DNA from: Hyalangium ruber
GTDB lineage: Bacteria; Myxococcota; Myxococcia; Myxococcales; Myxococcaceae
DNA length: 64,000 bases
Assembly: GCF_034259325.1 (NCBI RefSeq)
Contig: NZ_JAXIVS010000004.1
Coordinates: 186,001-250,000, forward strand
Reading direction: 5' to 3'
Positions 56,521 through 64,000 of the stretch are shown in pieces (position 1 is the stretch's first letter; every line of letters starts with the position of its first letter). The position numbers and the translations under genes were made by a program. The notes below the pieces were generated by a model that worked only from the letters and a program-made list of their open reading frames with translations, was not told the DNA's origin and did not search any database.

Positions 56521-57891
56521 GTGTCCGAACAGGATGAAGAGGGCCAGTCCCCCCCGTCCGAGAACCCGACGGCGACAGCCACCCTGCAGCACCCGGCGAA
56601 GCGCGGTCCTGTCCGGCTGAAGCTGGTGGTGCTGTCGGGCCCCGAGGCTGGCAAGAGCTACCCGCTGGAGCCGGGGCAGTACCGGATCGGCAAGGATGCC
56701 TCCTGCGAGATTGTGCTCACGGAGAAGACCGTCTCCCGGCTGCACCTGGTCCTGGAAGTGCAAGAGGACCGCGTCATTGCCAGGGACCAGAGCTCGCGCA
56801 ACGGCTCGTTCTTCGAAGGCCGGCGCTTCTCCGAGCTGGAGCTGGGGCCCGGTACCGTGGTGGTCGTGGGAGCCGTCTCCGTCAAGGTGGTGGCGCAGGA
56901 CTCGCGCGAGCGTCCGCGCCTGCTCTCCTCGCGGGAGCGCTTTGGCGGGCTGGTAGGGCGCAGCCGGAAGATGCGCGAGGTTTTCACCCTGCTCGAGCGC
57001 CTGGCGCCGGGGACCTCGGATGTCCTCATCCAGGGCGAGACGGGGACAGGCAAGGAAGTGTGCGCCGAGGCCATTCATCAGGAGAGCTCGCGCCAGAAGG
57101 GCCCCTTGGTGGTGGTGGACATGGCGGGCATTGCCCCGTCGCTCATCGAGTCGGAGCTGTTCGGGCACGTGAAGGGAGCCTTCACGGGAGCCAACAGTGA
57201 CCGGGCAGGAGCCTTCGAGCGGGCCCACGGAGGCACCGTCTTCATGGACGAGGTGGGCGAGCTGCCGCTGGACATCCAGCCGCGGTTGCTGAGGGTGTTG
57301 GAGCGCCGCCAGGTGAAGCGGGTGGGCGCCAATGATTACCGCACGGTGGACGTGCGGGTGGTGGCGGCGACGCACGTGGACCTGGAGGCGGCGGTGAAGG
57401 CGGGGAAGTTCCGCGCGGATCTGTTCCACCGGCTGGCGGTGCTGCGCGTCATGCTGCCGCCCCTGCGCGAGCGGCCCGAGGACATTCCGCTGCTGGTAGA
57501 CACGGTATTGCAACGGATGGGCCGGCCGCCCAGCGCGCTGTCGGAGCAGACACGGGCGATGCTGAGCCAGTACCCGTGGCCGGGCAATGTGCGCGAGCTG
57601 CGCAACGTGGTGGACCAGGTGGTGAACCTGGGCGAGGAGGCGCTGCCCGAGATGGCGGAGGCGCCCAGCAAGCAGCGCCCGGCAGGGCCAGAGAGGGAAC
57701 TGCCGTTCAAGGAGGCCAAGGAGCGGCTCATCGACGGCTTCGAGCGCGACTACCTCAAGGGTCTGCTGGAGCGCTGCGAGGGCAACCTGTCCCGGGCCGC
57801 GCGCGAGGCCGGCATCGATCGCGTGTACCTGCGCAAGCTGGCGCGAAAGCACGGGCTGGTGGACGACAGCCGGGGCGCTCAGGAGGACTGA
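56521..57891 (+). CDS. FHA-domain sigma-54-dependent transcriptional activator
   Basis: 456 residues. An FHA domain at about 33-110 (YRIGKDASCEIVL, SRLHLVLE, SSRNGSFFEG) binds phosphothreonine. The AAA+ domain at 145-375 has Walker A GETGTGKE, the sigma-54 contact GAFTGA, Walker B GGTVFMDEV and the Arg finger region. A Fis-type helix-turn-helix is at the C terminus (GNLSRAAREAGIDRVYLRKLARK). Such FHA activators in myxobacteria respond to Ser/Thr kinases; the kinase at 52770 is the natural candidate. The GTG start is preceded only by a weak ribosome-binding site. A perfect palindrome lies 16 bp after the stop codon. Confidence 0.92.
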   Translation: MSEQDEEGQSPPSENPTATATLQHPAKRGPVRLKLVVLSGPEAGKSYPLEPGQYRIGKDASCEIVLTEKTVSRLHLVLEVQEDRVIARDQSSRNGSFFEGRRFSELELGPGTVVVVGAVSVKVVAQDSRERPRLLSSRERFGGLVGRSRKMREVFTLLERLAPGTSDVLIQGETGTGKEVCAEAIHQESSRQKGPLVVVDMAGIAPSLIESELFGHVKGAFTGANSDRAGAFERAHGGTVFMDEVGELPLDIQPRLLRVLERRQVKRVGANDYRTVDVRVVAATHVDLEAAVKAGKFRADLFHRLAVLRVMLPPLRERPEDIPLLVDTVLQRMGRPPSALSEQTRAMLSQYPWPGNVRELRNVVDQVVNLGEEALPEMAEAPSKQRPAGPERELPFKEAKERLIDGFERDYLKGLLERCEGNLSRAAREAGIDRVYLRKLARKHGLVDDSRGAQED

Positions 57892-57907
57892 GAACAGCAG
57901 TCATCAC

Positions 57908-57927
57908 CTGATGACTCCCGTCATCAG
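57908..57927. promoter_or_regulatory. Perfect GATGAC-N4-GTCATC palindrome
   Basis: CTGATGAC-TCCC-GTCATCAG, eight-base arms. An additional GTCATC-N4-GATGAC overlap begins at 57900, so three half-sites alternate. Same motif as 51291 and 51323. No good sigma-54 promoter is seen downstream (a GG at 57952 is followed by GT, not GC). Confidence 0.55.
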
Positions 57928-58033
57928 GGCCCACTCTCCTCTCAAGTGCCTGGAACTCCTTGGGTTTCTGCCGTAGCAGGGTTCTCTGTGCCCGGCGAAG
58001 GGTGGGGCCGGAGTCCTCAGGCCCATGGAGCAA

Positions 58034-58057
58034 CGGGTTCGATTGCCGCCGCTTCCA
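58034..58057 (+). other. tmRNA 3'-end-like sequence (possible attachment-site remnant)
   Basis: CGGGTTCGATTGCCGCCGCT plus TCCA resembles the last 24 bases of tmRNA, but the T-stem is mispaired and there is no 5' part with GGAAGCG-type acceptor strand. It is followed by a terminator hairpin. It is the inverted partner of 46507-46530. Confidence 0.42.
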
Positions 58058-58070
58058 AGCAGCACCCAGC

Positions 58071-58107
58071 CCCGTGGCGCCACTCGGGTGCCACGGGTTG
58101 TTTTGCG
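58071..58107 (+). terminator. Rho-independent terminator
   Basis: An 11 bp stem (58071-58081 with 58087-58097, one G-T pair) closes a five-base loop ACTCG and is followed by TTGTTTTG. It could end transcripts of the FHA activator gene or of the lost RNA gene suggested by the tmRNA-like sequence just upstream. Confidence 0.72.
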
Positions 58108-58133
58108 CTTGATTAACCGGAGAGGGGTACGGC

Positions 58134-59639
58134 ATGAGGGCCCAGATGTGGAACGGTAAATGGGTGACGAAGCTGGGGGCCTTCGCAAGCGCCTCAGTCC
58201 TCTTGTGCTCGCAGAGCGCGGTGGCGGAAGACCTGCTGCTCCAGAACGTCGCGATCGTCTCGCCAGAGCTGCGTGAGCCCGCGCGCAATCGCCACGTCCT
58301 CATTCGCGGCGAACGCATCGTCCAGATCAGTGCGAAGGCGCTCGCCGCGCCGAATGCAAAGCGTATCGACGCGCGCGGGCTCTATCTCACGCCCGGAGTG
58401 ATGGACTCGCATGTGCATGTCAGTACGCCGCCGGGGCTGCCGCTGGGCGCCGATGATCCGACGCTGGTGGCGCTGAATGCAGCCTATGTACGCCAGCAGC
58501 CACGGAGCTATCTGTACTTCGGCGTGACGCAAGTGATCGATCTGGCCGGTGTCGCCGAAGGCGTTGCCGCGTTCGAAGCGCAGCCGCTGCGGCCAGACCT
58601 GTTCCGCTGCGGCGCCGCTGTCGTGCTCAACGGCTATCCGATGGCGTTGTTCGATACGAGCGTCCGCCTTCGGGTGTTTCCAGATTACGTGTTCGAGCCG
58701 GCGAATGCCGCGGCACACCCGCTGCCTGCAGGCGAGGACCCCGCGAAACACACGCCGGAGGCCGTCGTCGAGGCCATCGCCGCGAGGGGTGCGCGGTGCG
58801 TGAAGGTGTTTATCGAGGACGGCTTCGGCGAGCGCTCCGACTGGCCCCTGATGAGCACGGCGACGTTGAAGCGCGTGCAAGCTGCGGCGCGCAAGCACCA
58901 CCTGCTGCTCGTCGCACACGCGAACGCCATCGACATGCAGCGCATGGCGGTCGCGCTACCCGTTGACGTGCTGGCGCATGGGCTGTGGAACTGGAACGAG
59001 TACCGCGCGAAGGAGGGCGTGCCCGAGGCCATCGCCCAGCACCTGCGCCTCATCCACACCCGCAAGATCGGGCTTCAGCCGACGCTGCGCGTCCTGCCCG
59101 GAATCGCCGATCTGTTCCGCGCCGACACGCTGCAAGACCCGGTGTACGCGAAGGTTGTCCCGCCCGCGCTCCTCGCCTGGTATGGGAGCGAGGCAGGTCA
59201 GTGGTTCAAGCGCGAGATGCAACGGGACTTCGGCGGCGCACCCGACGCGAAGATCGCGCAGGTGAACCTGAGCACGAATGATCAGAACATGCGCAGCGTG
59301 CGGTTCCTGAACAAGCTGGGCCATCCTCTGCTGCTCGGCAGCGATACGCCTTCCGCCCCGACGTATGGCAATCAGCCGGGGTATGACACCTATCGCGAGA
59401 TGCGCTCGATGGCGCAGGCTGGCGTTCCTCTGCGAGCCATCCTGGAGGCCGCGACGCTCAACAATGCGCGCCAGTTCGGACTCGAGAAGGATTACGGAAC
59501 CGTCGAAGCGGGAAAGATCGCGAACCTGCTGCTGCTGAAGACAAACCCGCTCGAAAGCGTGCAAGCGTGGGCCGATATCGAGCGGGTGATCCTCCATGGC
59601 CGGGTGATCGAGCGGGAAACGCTCGCCGCGGACCATTGA
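58134..59639 (+). CDS. Secreted imidazolonepropionase-like amidohydrolase
   Basis: 501 residues with a signal peptide ending AVA-E. Amidohydrolase core: metal-binding HVHV in GVMDSHVHVSTPPG, candidate carbamylated Lys in RCVKVFIEDGF, His in LLVAHANAID and HGLWNW, Asp in LLGSDTPSAP. The C-terminal AATLNNARQFGLEKDYGTVEAGKIANLLLLKTNPLE is standard. Substrate unknown; relatives act on dipeptides or organophosphate-like compounds. GGAGAGGGG precedes the ATG. Codon use is more mixed than in upstream genes (more GCG/GAT/CGC, fewer GAG/CTG runs), consistent with acquisition from another proteobacterial lineage. Confidence 0.85.
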   Translation: MRAQMWNGKWVTKLGAFASASVLLCSQSAVAEDLLLQNVAIVSPELREPARNRHVLIRGERIVQISAKALAAPNAKRIDARGLYLTPGVMDSHVHVSTPPGLPLGADDPTLVALNAAYVRQQPRSYLYFGVTQVIDLAGVAEGVAAFEAQPLRPDLFRCGAAVVLNGYPMALFDTSVRLRVFPDYVFEPANAAAHPLPAGEDPAKHTPEAVVEAIAARGARCVKVFIEDGFGERSDWPLMSTATLKRVQAAARKHHLLLVAHANAIDMQRMAVALPVDVLAHGLWNWNEYRAKEGVPEAIAQHLRLIHTRKIGLQPTLRVLPGIADLFRADTLQDPVYAKVVPPALLAWYGSEAGQWFKREMQRDFGGAPDAKIAQVNLSTNDQNMRSVRFLNKLGHPLLLGSDTPSAPTYGNQPGYDTYREMRSMAQAGVPLRAILEAATLNNARQFGLEKDYGTVEAGKIANLLLLKTNPLESVQAWADIERVILHGRVIERETLAADH

Positions 59640-59863
59640 GGCGCATAGGACGAATAGGAGGCTGGTGTTGGACCCAGCGCTTCAGAGCCACTGAGCCGGC
59701 AAAGCGGATTTCGTGACGCCCGAACGGATGTTGGCTTTCAAGCGATTGCGGATATCCGGGCTAAGCCACGAACGGCTTCGAACGCCCGGTTCTTGCTGTC
59801 GTGGTCGTTCGGGCGCATGCTGACAAGGCGGAAACGCGAGCGCCAGAAAGCGAGGGAAAGCCG

Positions 59864-60388
59864 ATGGCGACATCACTCTACGACCTCAGCGTGCCCACCT
59901 TCCTGCAGACCGTGAGGGCCGTCGCGGGCTTTCTCGACCGTGCGGCCAAGCACTGCGCTGAGACGGGTGTTGATCCCGACGACTTCGTGAACGCGCGCCT
60001 TTTCGACGACATGGCGCCCTTCCACTTTCAGATCGAAGCCACATGGCACCATTCCGTGTGGGGGGTGGAAGCCCTTAAGACCGGTGTGTTCGCCCCGCCG
60101 GCCTTGGTCGGACCGGTCCCTTTCGCCGACCTGCAGGCGATGATCGGCAAAGCGGAAGTGGCGCTGGAGGCGTTCACGCCCGACGAGGTCGACCCATGCG
60201 CGGGCAAGGACCTGGACCTTCAGATCGGGCCGCGGAGGCTCGCCTTCACGTCGGAGACGTTCATTCTCTCGTTCTCCCTGCCGAACTTCCATTTCCACGC
60301 CGTCACTGCCTACGACATCCTCCGCTCGCGCGGTGTACCGCTCGGCAAGCGTGATTACGAAGGCCGGCTGCGCACGAGATCAACCTAA
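59864..60388 (+). CDS. DUF1993 domain protein
   Basis: 174 residues starting [31 protein letters not shown], the DUF1993 signature, with [22 protein letters not shown] and [28 protein letters not shown]1993 proteins are small helical bundles related to DinB-type folds and probably bind a metal through conserved His residues. GAGGGAA precedes the ATG. It stands alone, with about 220 bp of sequence without a gene before it. Confidence 0.87.
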   Translation: MATSLYDLSVPTFLQTVRAVAGFLDRAAKHCAETGVDPDDFVNARLFDDMAPFHFQIEATWHHSVWGVEALKTGVFAPPALVGPVPFADLQAMIGKAEVALEAFTPDEVDPCAGKDLDLQIGPRRLAFTSETFILSFSLPNFHFHAVTAYDILRSRGVPLGKRDYEGRLRTRST

Positions 60389-60546
60389 GCCGGAAATTCG
60401 AAAGGCCAGTTCCCTTCCGCGCAACCCCATGGGAGGGCGGCCTGGGCAGTCGTGTCCCTCAAGGGGCTACGCGGCCTGTCCACCCGAAGCCCCCAGTGCT
60501 GGAAGCTCCGTTGCAAGCGCGCCTGCGCTGTGTGTACCGTTCAACA

Positions 60547-62526
60547 ATGTCTCCTGCTCGCTCAGTTTCCCGCGTCCTCAGCTTGACCCTCGTCTTCGCC
60601 GCGATGCTCGGTTCCACCGGGTGCAACAGGGACCGCAGCCCGATCGATAACGAGAAAGCGGTCTGCGGCGACGGATCTACCGTTTCCCCGGAGTCTTGTG
60701 ACGATAGGAACACGGCAAGCGGAGATGGCTGTTCGAGTGACTGCCTGATCGAGAGTGGCTGGAAGTGCTCTCAAGAGCCAAGCGTCTGCACGAACGTCGA
60801 CGACTGTGCCGCCAATCCTTGCCTTAATGGCGGAACCTGTGCGGACGGCGTCAATGGCTACACCTGCCAATGTGCATCGGGTTATTCGGGAACGAATTGC
60901 GAATCCAACGTCGATGACTGCGCCGCCAATCCTTGTCTCAACGGCGGAACCTGCACGGATGGCATGAATAGCTACACTTGCCAATGCGCCCCAGGTTATT
61001 CAGGCGCTACCTGCGCAACAAACATCAACGAATGCCTGCCCGAGCCTTGCCTCAATGGCGGAACCTGCACGGACGACATCAATAGCTACACTTGCCAATG
61101 CGCCCCAGGTTATTCAGACGCTACCTGCGCAACAAACATCAACGAGTGCCTGCCCAACCCTTGCCTCAATGACGGAACCTGCACCGACGGGCTCAATAGC
61201 TACACTTGCCGATGCGCCCCCACCTTCGAAGGAAACAATTGTCAGAACTGCAGCGGGACGCTCGCAAACTGTAACGGACTTGTTGCCGACGGCTGCGAAG
61301 TAAACTTGCAGAGCAACAGCTCGCATTGCAATGCCTGCAACAACCCTTGTGACATGGGGCAGATCTGCTCGAATGGAGCTTGTCAGGCTCCGCCCTCAGG
61401 CCAAATGCCCGGAACGCCGATCAACTTTCCCGAACCGCATAATCCACTCGCTCCAGCAGTCGCGGACGTGAATGGCGACGGCAAGCTCGATATCTTGGTC
61501 GCCAATGCCGAATCCGGCTCGGCAACGGCCCCCTCCGGATCGCTCTCCGTGTTTTTTGGCAATGGCGACGCAACCGTCCAGTCCGAGCATTACTACACAG
61601 GCGCTCCGCTTTCGAGCAATGCCGTCGTGGCTGTCGATGTGGACAACGACGGGTGGCTCGATGCAGTCACGGTCGACGGCCAAACCAACCTGGCATCGAC
61701 GAACGGGAGCATCAGCGTTTACCGCAATCTCGGCGCGAGTGCCCCTGGAAGGTTCGGGATGCTCACGAGCTTCACCACCGGCGCTCCGGGATCCATTCAC
61801 CTTTGCGCGGGAGATTTCAACCGGGATGGGTCTGTCGACATCGCGACGACCAGCGTAGTGACAAACAACGTGAGCATCCTGTTGAATGACGGCGCGGGCA
61901 ATTTCAGTGCGTCCTCGCCGCTCATTCCCATCGCAGCCACGGGCGGCGTGCAATCGAGCATCGCTTGCCGAGACTTGGATGGTGACAATGATGCCGATAT
62001 CGTCGTGACGAGTCCCTCCTCGGCGCGTCTAAGCATCCTCATCAATCAAGGCAATGCTTCGTTCGCCCCCCCTGTGGCCTACACCAATAGCCAAAATGGC
62101 CAAACGGCTGGCATTGCATTTGGCGACGCTGACGGAGACGGGAAACTCGACATCTTTTCGAATGGTGCGGCTGGAGCGTACCTGTACGTCTTCAAAGGCG
62201 TTGGCAACGGGACCGTGGCATCCGGTGTGGGCTCGCCTACAGGAGCCTCGGCCGTCGCCAACTCCGCCTTGGGGATCGTCGCCAGTGACTTCAATGGCGA
62301 TGGGAAATTCGATGCGTACATCCTGGTCACCACGACGACGGGTGGTGTTCGTCCCATGACGGGCAGCGGCACGGGAACGTTCACCGCCGGGACGCTCGTC
62401 ACGACGGGAAGCTCACCGGGCCTCAACGCGATTGCCATTGCCGACTTGAATGTCGACGGATACGACGATCTCATCTTGACCAACAAGGGTTCCTCGACCC
62501 TGACCATCATCCCCAACGGCCTCTGA
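60547..62526 (+). CDS. EGF-repeat and FG-GAP surface lipoprotein
   Basis: 659 residues. Lipoprotein signal (LGSTGC). Then a myxobacterial disulfide repeat/DUF4215 unit ([27 protein letters not shown]), four tandem 38-residue calcium-binding EGF-like modules ([16 protein letters not shown]...), a Cys-rich connector ([20 protein letters not shown]) and a C-terminal beta-propeller of FG-GAP/VCBS units with Ca-binding loops ([70 protein letters not shown]). An adhesin-like surface protein. The coding sequence is clearly less GC-rich than its surroundings. Confidence 0.88.
   Translation: MSPARSVSRVLSLTLVFAAMLGSTGCNRDRSPIDNEKAVCGDGSTVSPESCDDRNTASGDGCSSDCLIESGWKCSQEPSVCTNVDDCAANPCLNGGTCADGVNGYTCQCASGYSGTNCESNVDDCAANPCLNGGTCTDGMNSYTCQCAPGYSGATCATNINECLPEPCLNGGTCTDDINSYTCQCAPGYSDATCATNINECLPNPCLNDGTCTDGLNSYTCRCAPTFEGNNCQNCSGTLANCNGLVADGCEVNLQSNSSHCNACNNPCDMGQICSNGACQAPPSGQMPGTPINFPEPHNPLAPAVADVNGDGKLDILVANAESGSATAPSGSLSVFFGNGDATVQSEHYYTGAPLSSNAVVAVDVDNDGWLDAVTVDGQTNLASTNGSISVYRNLGASAPGRFGMLTSFTTGAPGSIHLCAGDFNRDGSVDIATTSVVTNNVSILLNDGAGNFSASSPLIPIAATGGVQSSIACRDLDGDNDADIVVTSPSSARLSILINQGNASFAPPVAYTNSQNGQTAGIAFGDADGDGKLDIFSNGAAGAYLYVFKGVGNGTVASGVGSPTGASAVANSALGIVASDFNGDGKFDAYILVTTTTGGVRPMTGSGTGTFTAGTLVTTGSSPGLNAIAIADLNVDGYDDLILTNKGSSTLTIIPNGL
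60793..61248 (+). repeat. Four tandem 114 bp EGF-encoding repeats
   Basis: Units begin at 60793, 60907, 61021 and 61135 with an exact 114 bp period and very high DNA similarity, especially units 3 and 4 (AATAGCTACACTTGCCAATG in several units). Such similarity implies recent expansion and potential copy-number change. Confidence 0.85.
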
Positions 62527-62618
62527 CGCTCCCTTCCGACAAAATCTATACGGGAGAGCAGTGTCGGAGCCCGGTGCGAGGTGACCTCCCGCCAGCAAGG
62601 GCGAGGAGGAGGGCAGAG

Positions 62619-62882
62619 ATGGGACGGGCGGGGGTGGACAGGCAGGGGTATGGCAACGAAGCGGAGACCGCGGCGGTCCGCTTCCTGGAGGCGCGGGGAT
62701 ACCGCATCCGGGCGCGCAACTTCCGGTGCCGCTATGGCGAGTTGGACTCTATCCCGCCTATGCGCCCGCAGGGCGGCCCATACCGCCCTTCCGAGCAAGT
62801 GAGCCATAAGGGGCTCCCCTTCCCGATCGCGAGATGGACTAGCGTGCCCCCTGCTCCAGGCACGCACAGGGCCTACTTGTAA
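62619..62882 (+). pseudogene. yraN (UPF0102) gene truncated after its first motif
   Basis: From the ATG at 62619, with GAGGAGG upstream, the product begins GYGNEAETAAVRFLEARGYRIRARNFRCRYGELD, the unmistakable N-terminal part of YraN-type putative nucleases. After GELD at about 62753 the family sequence (DLIA..., VFVEVK) is replaced by unrelated residues and a stop. The nuclease active site is therefore lost. The break probably marks the end of inserted DNA. Confidence 0.78.
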
Positions 62883-62916
62883 TCCCAGGCATGCCAGAGC
62901 GTCAGGGAGGCTGGAA
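62753..62916. other. Junction region between broken yraN and the next gene
   Basis: Sequence changes character at about 62753. A short inverted repeat (AGGGCGG - CCCATA - CCGCCCT, 62769-62788 approximately) lies near the junction but has no T tract. No other feature seen. Confidence 0.4.
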
Positions 62917-64000
62917 GTGCATCTGTCGGATGCCAGAGGCAAGGTCGATTTCGGCATCATCACGATCCGTGAGGATGAGTTCGAAGCGGTGCTTGCCCGC
63001 CTCCCCCACCACGTTGGCCGTGTGAAGGGGCGGCGGCAGTACAACTTGCGGCGTGTACCGCTCCCCGGAGGGGACTCCTACCTGGTCGCGGTGCTGCGTT
63101 GCATCGAGCAGGGCACCGGTGAGGCCCAATCCGCAGCGCACGATCTCCTGGAAGACCTGGACCCTCCCTGGTTGTTCGTCGTCGGCATCGCGGGAGGTGT
63201 CCCCTCGGACGAGTTCAGCCTCGGCGACGTCATCGTCTCGAACCGGATCCATGACTTCAGCGTCGAGGCCGTGCTCCAGGACAGCAGCCTCGAATACGCT
63301 CTGGCTGGCGGTCCCATGGACAAGAACGCGGCCGCGCTCGCCGCGAACCTGCCCGCGCTCCGAGCGGAGCTTGGCGAGTGGAGTTCCGCCGAGTCGATCG
63401 CCGCTCCACGGCCGCTCATCCGCATCGAGGACTCCTCCCTCTACGGAGATGGGTCCTGGCAAACCAAGGTTCGTAAATCCCTTACGCGCCATGCGGGGCG
63501 AATGCAGCCGGTGGCCTTGTCTGGCGCGATCGCCTCCAGCGATCGCCTCATCAAGAACACGGACATCCTGGCAGTCTGGCTGAAGGTGGCGCGGCAGGTG
63601 CTCGCCATGGAGATGGAGTCGGCAGGGATCTATCGGGCCACGTACGGCCGGCCGATCTCCACCCTGTCCATCCGGGGAATCAGTGATGTGGTCGGCTTCA
63701 AGCGCGACCCGGAGTGGACGCGGTATGCCTGCCATACGGCCGCGGCGTTCATGCTCGCCCTCATGAACACCCGCCCCATCGAACCAGGGGCGCATTCCTC
63801 CTCCGGAGCGCAGGAGCGCAAGCTCCAGTCCTGGGTTGCCCAGTGGCCTCTGCCTCGCGTCGCGAACGTGGACCCCTACCACGTGCTGGGTGTCACCGAG
63901 TCCGAGCTCGCAAGGCGGTATGCCCGGCAGGCGGAACGGCCGCCCTACATCCTTCGCGACGTGGACTCGGAGCTCGACAAAGCCTTGACGATGAGTGACC
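62917..64000 (+). CDS. N-terminal part of a large protein with a nucleoside phosphorylase-like domain (runs off window)
   Basis: From GTG 62917, with GGGAGG upstream, the frame is open for 361 codons to the window end. Residues 8-290 form a purine nucleosidase/phosphorylase domain: FGIITIREDEFEAVL at the start, FVVGIAGGVPSDEFSLGDVIVS, MEMESAGIY (the substrate-contacting Met-Glu pair) and SIRGISDVVGFKRD. After a linker come PYHVLGVTESELARRYARQAERPPYILRDVDSELDKAL, which in relatives I recall leads into a P-loop NTPase and repeats. I infer a STAND-type or TPR protein, possibly anti-phage, but the deciding part is outside the window. Confidence 0.78.
   Translation, partial: MHLSDARGKVDFGIITIREDEFEAVLARLPHHVGRVKGRRQYNLRRVPLPGGDSYLVAVLRCIEQGTGEAQSAAHDLLEDLDPPWLFVVGIAGGVPSDEFSLGDVIVSNRIHDFSVEAVLQDSSLEYALAGGPMDKNAAALAANLPALRAELGEWSSAESIAAPRPLIRIEDSSLYGDGSWQTKVRKSLTRHAGRMQPVALSGAIASSDRLIKNTDILAVWLKVARQVLAMEMESAGIYRATYGRPISTLSIRGISDVVGFKRDPEWTRYACHTAAAFMLALMNTRPIEPGAHSSSGAQERKLQSWVAQWPLPRVANVDPYHVLGVTESELARRYARQAERPPYILRDVDSELDKALTMSD

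Noticed and set aside
57951-57966. Second sigma-54 promoter downstream of the FHA activator gene
   Set aside because: GG is followed 10 bases later by GT rather than GC and the TTGC element is misplaced.
57981-58057. A complete tRNA or tmRNA gene
   Set aside because: Only the last 24 bases look RNA-like; no matching acceptor 5' strand or other arms, and the T-stem is mispaired.
60793-61248. CRISPR-like or non-coding tandem repeat
   Set aside because: The repeats are exactly 114 bp and encode EGF modules.

Overview
The window looks like a chromosomal segment of a myxobacterium, most likely of the Cystobacterineae (Archangium/Cystobacter/Stigmatella-like). The reasons are very high GC with strong third-position GC bias, four Ser/Thr protein kinases, two histidine kinases, an FHA-type sigma-54 activator, and three loci of the SitA/SitI polymorphic toxin type known from Myxococcus. 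No assignment to species is possible from sequence reading alone.

Layout. 0-3.4 kb: terpene synthase, convergent PAS histidine kinase, small Cys-rich exported protein. 3.4-8 kb: two SitA5-type outer-membrane-exchange toxin loci around a Ser/Thr kinase. The first is intact (AHH nuclease plus Imm11). The second is gutted by an internal deletion but keeps its DUF2019 immunity-like gene. 8-14 kb: a complete six-gene minus-strand glycerol ABC importer operon, glpS-T-P-Q-U-V. 14.2-19.4 kb: ampG, then a plus-strand methylthioadenosine salvage cluster (mtnP, a KAS III, mtnA, class II aldolase) with the gene order of a DHAP-shunt variant. 19.4-23.9 kb: CDF metal transporter with an overlapping family 3 binding lipoprotein, a LysR regulator and an aromatic amino acid hydroxylase. 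23.9-28.7 kb: two more kinases of the same family as the first, flanking an MTA/SAH deaminase; two near-identical palindromes precede the first of them. 28.8-40.1 kb: M28 and M13 peptidases, Fe-alcohol dehydrogenase with an ABM protein, DUF4846, a second histidine kinase and a two-gene membrane/zinc-ribbon operon.

40.2-50.7 kb is a plastic accessory region. It holds a large carboxypeptidase-regulatory-domain protein with a truncated direct duplicate of its promoter and 5' end 4 kb downstream, a signal-less P-domain/endonuclease I protein, a broken outer-membrane protein gene, a decapeptide-repeat protein, a lipoprotein hydrolase, a SitI6 immunity gene behind a frameshifted SitA6 toxin, two inverted IS91-type transposase remnants, an integrase fragment and a truncated ECF sigma factor.

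51.3-57.9 kb reads as a coherent signalling/effector module: a papain-like cysteine peptidase behind an excellent sigma-54 promoter with upstream palindromes, a kinase with TPR tail, a C39-like peptidase, and an FHA-AAA+ sigma-54 activator with a perfect copy of the same palindrome just downstream. 58-64 kb has a different base and codon composition in parts: amidohydrolase, DUF1993, and an EGF/FG-GAP lipoprotein. It ends with a yraN gene cut off mid-domain and the start of a large protein with an N-terminal nucleoside phosphorylase-like domain that runs off the window and may be a STAND-type defence protein.
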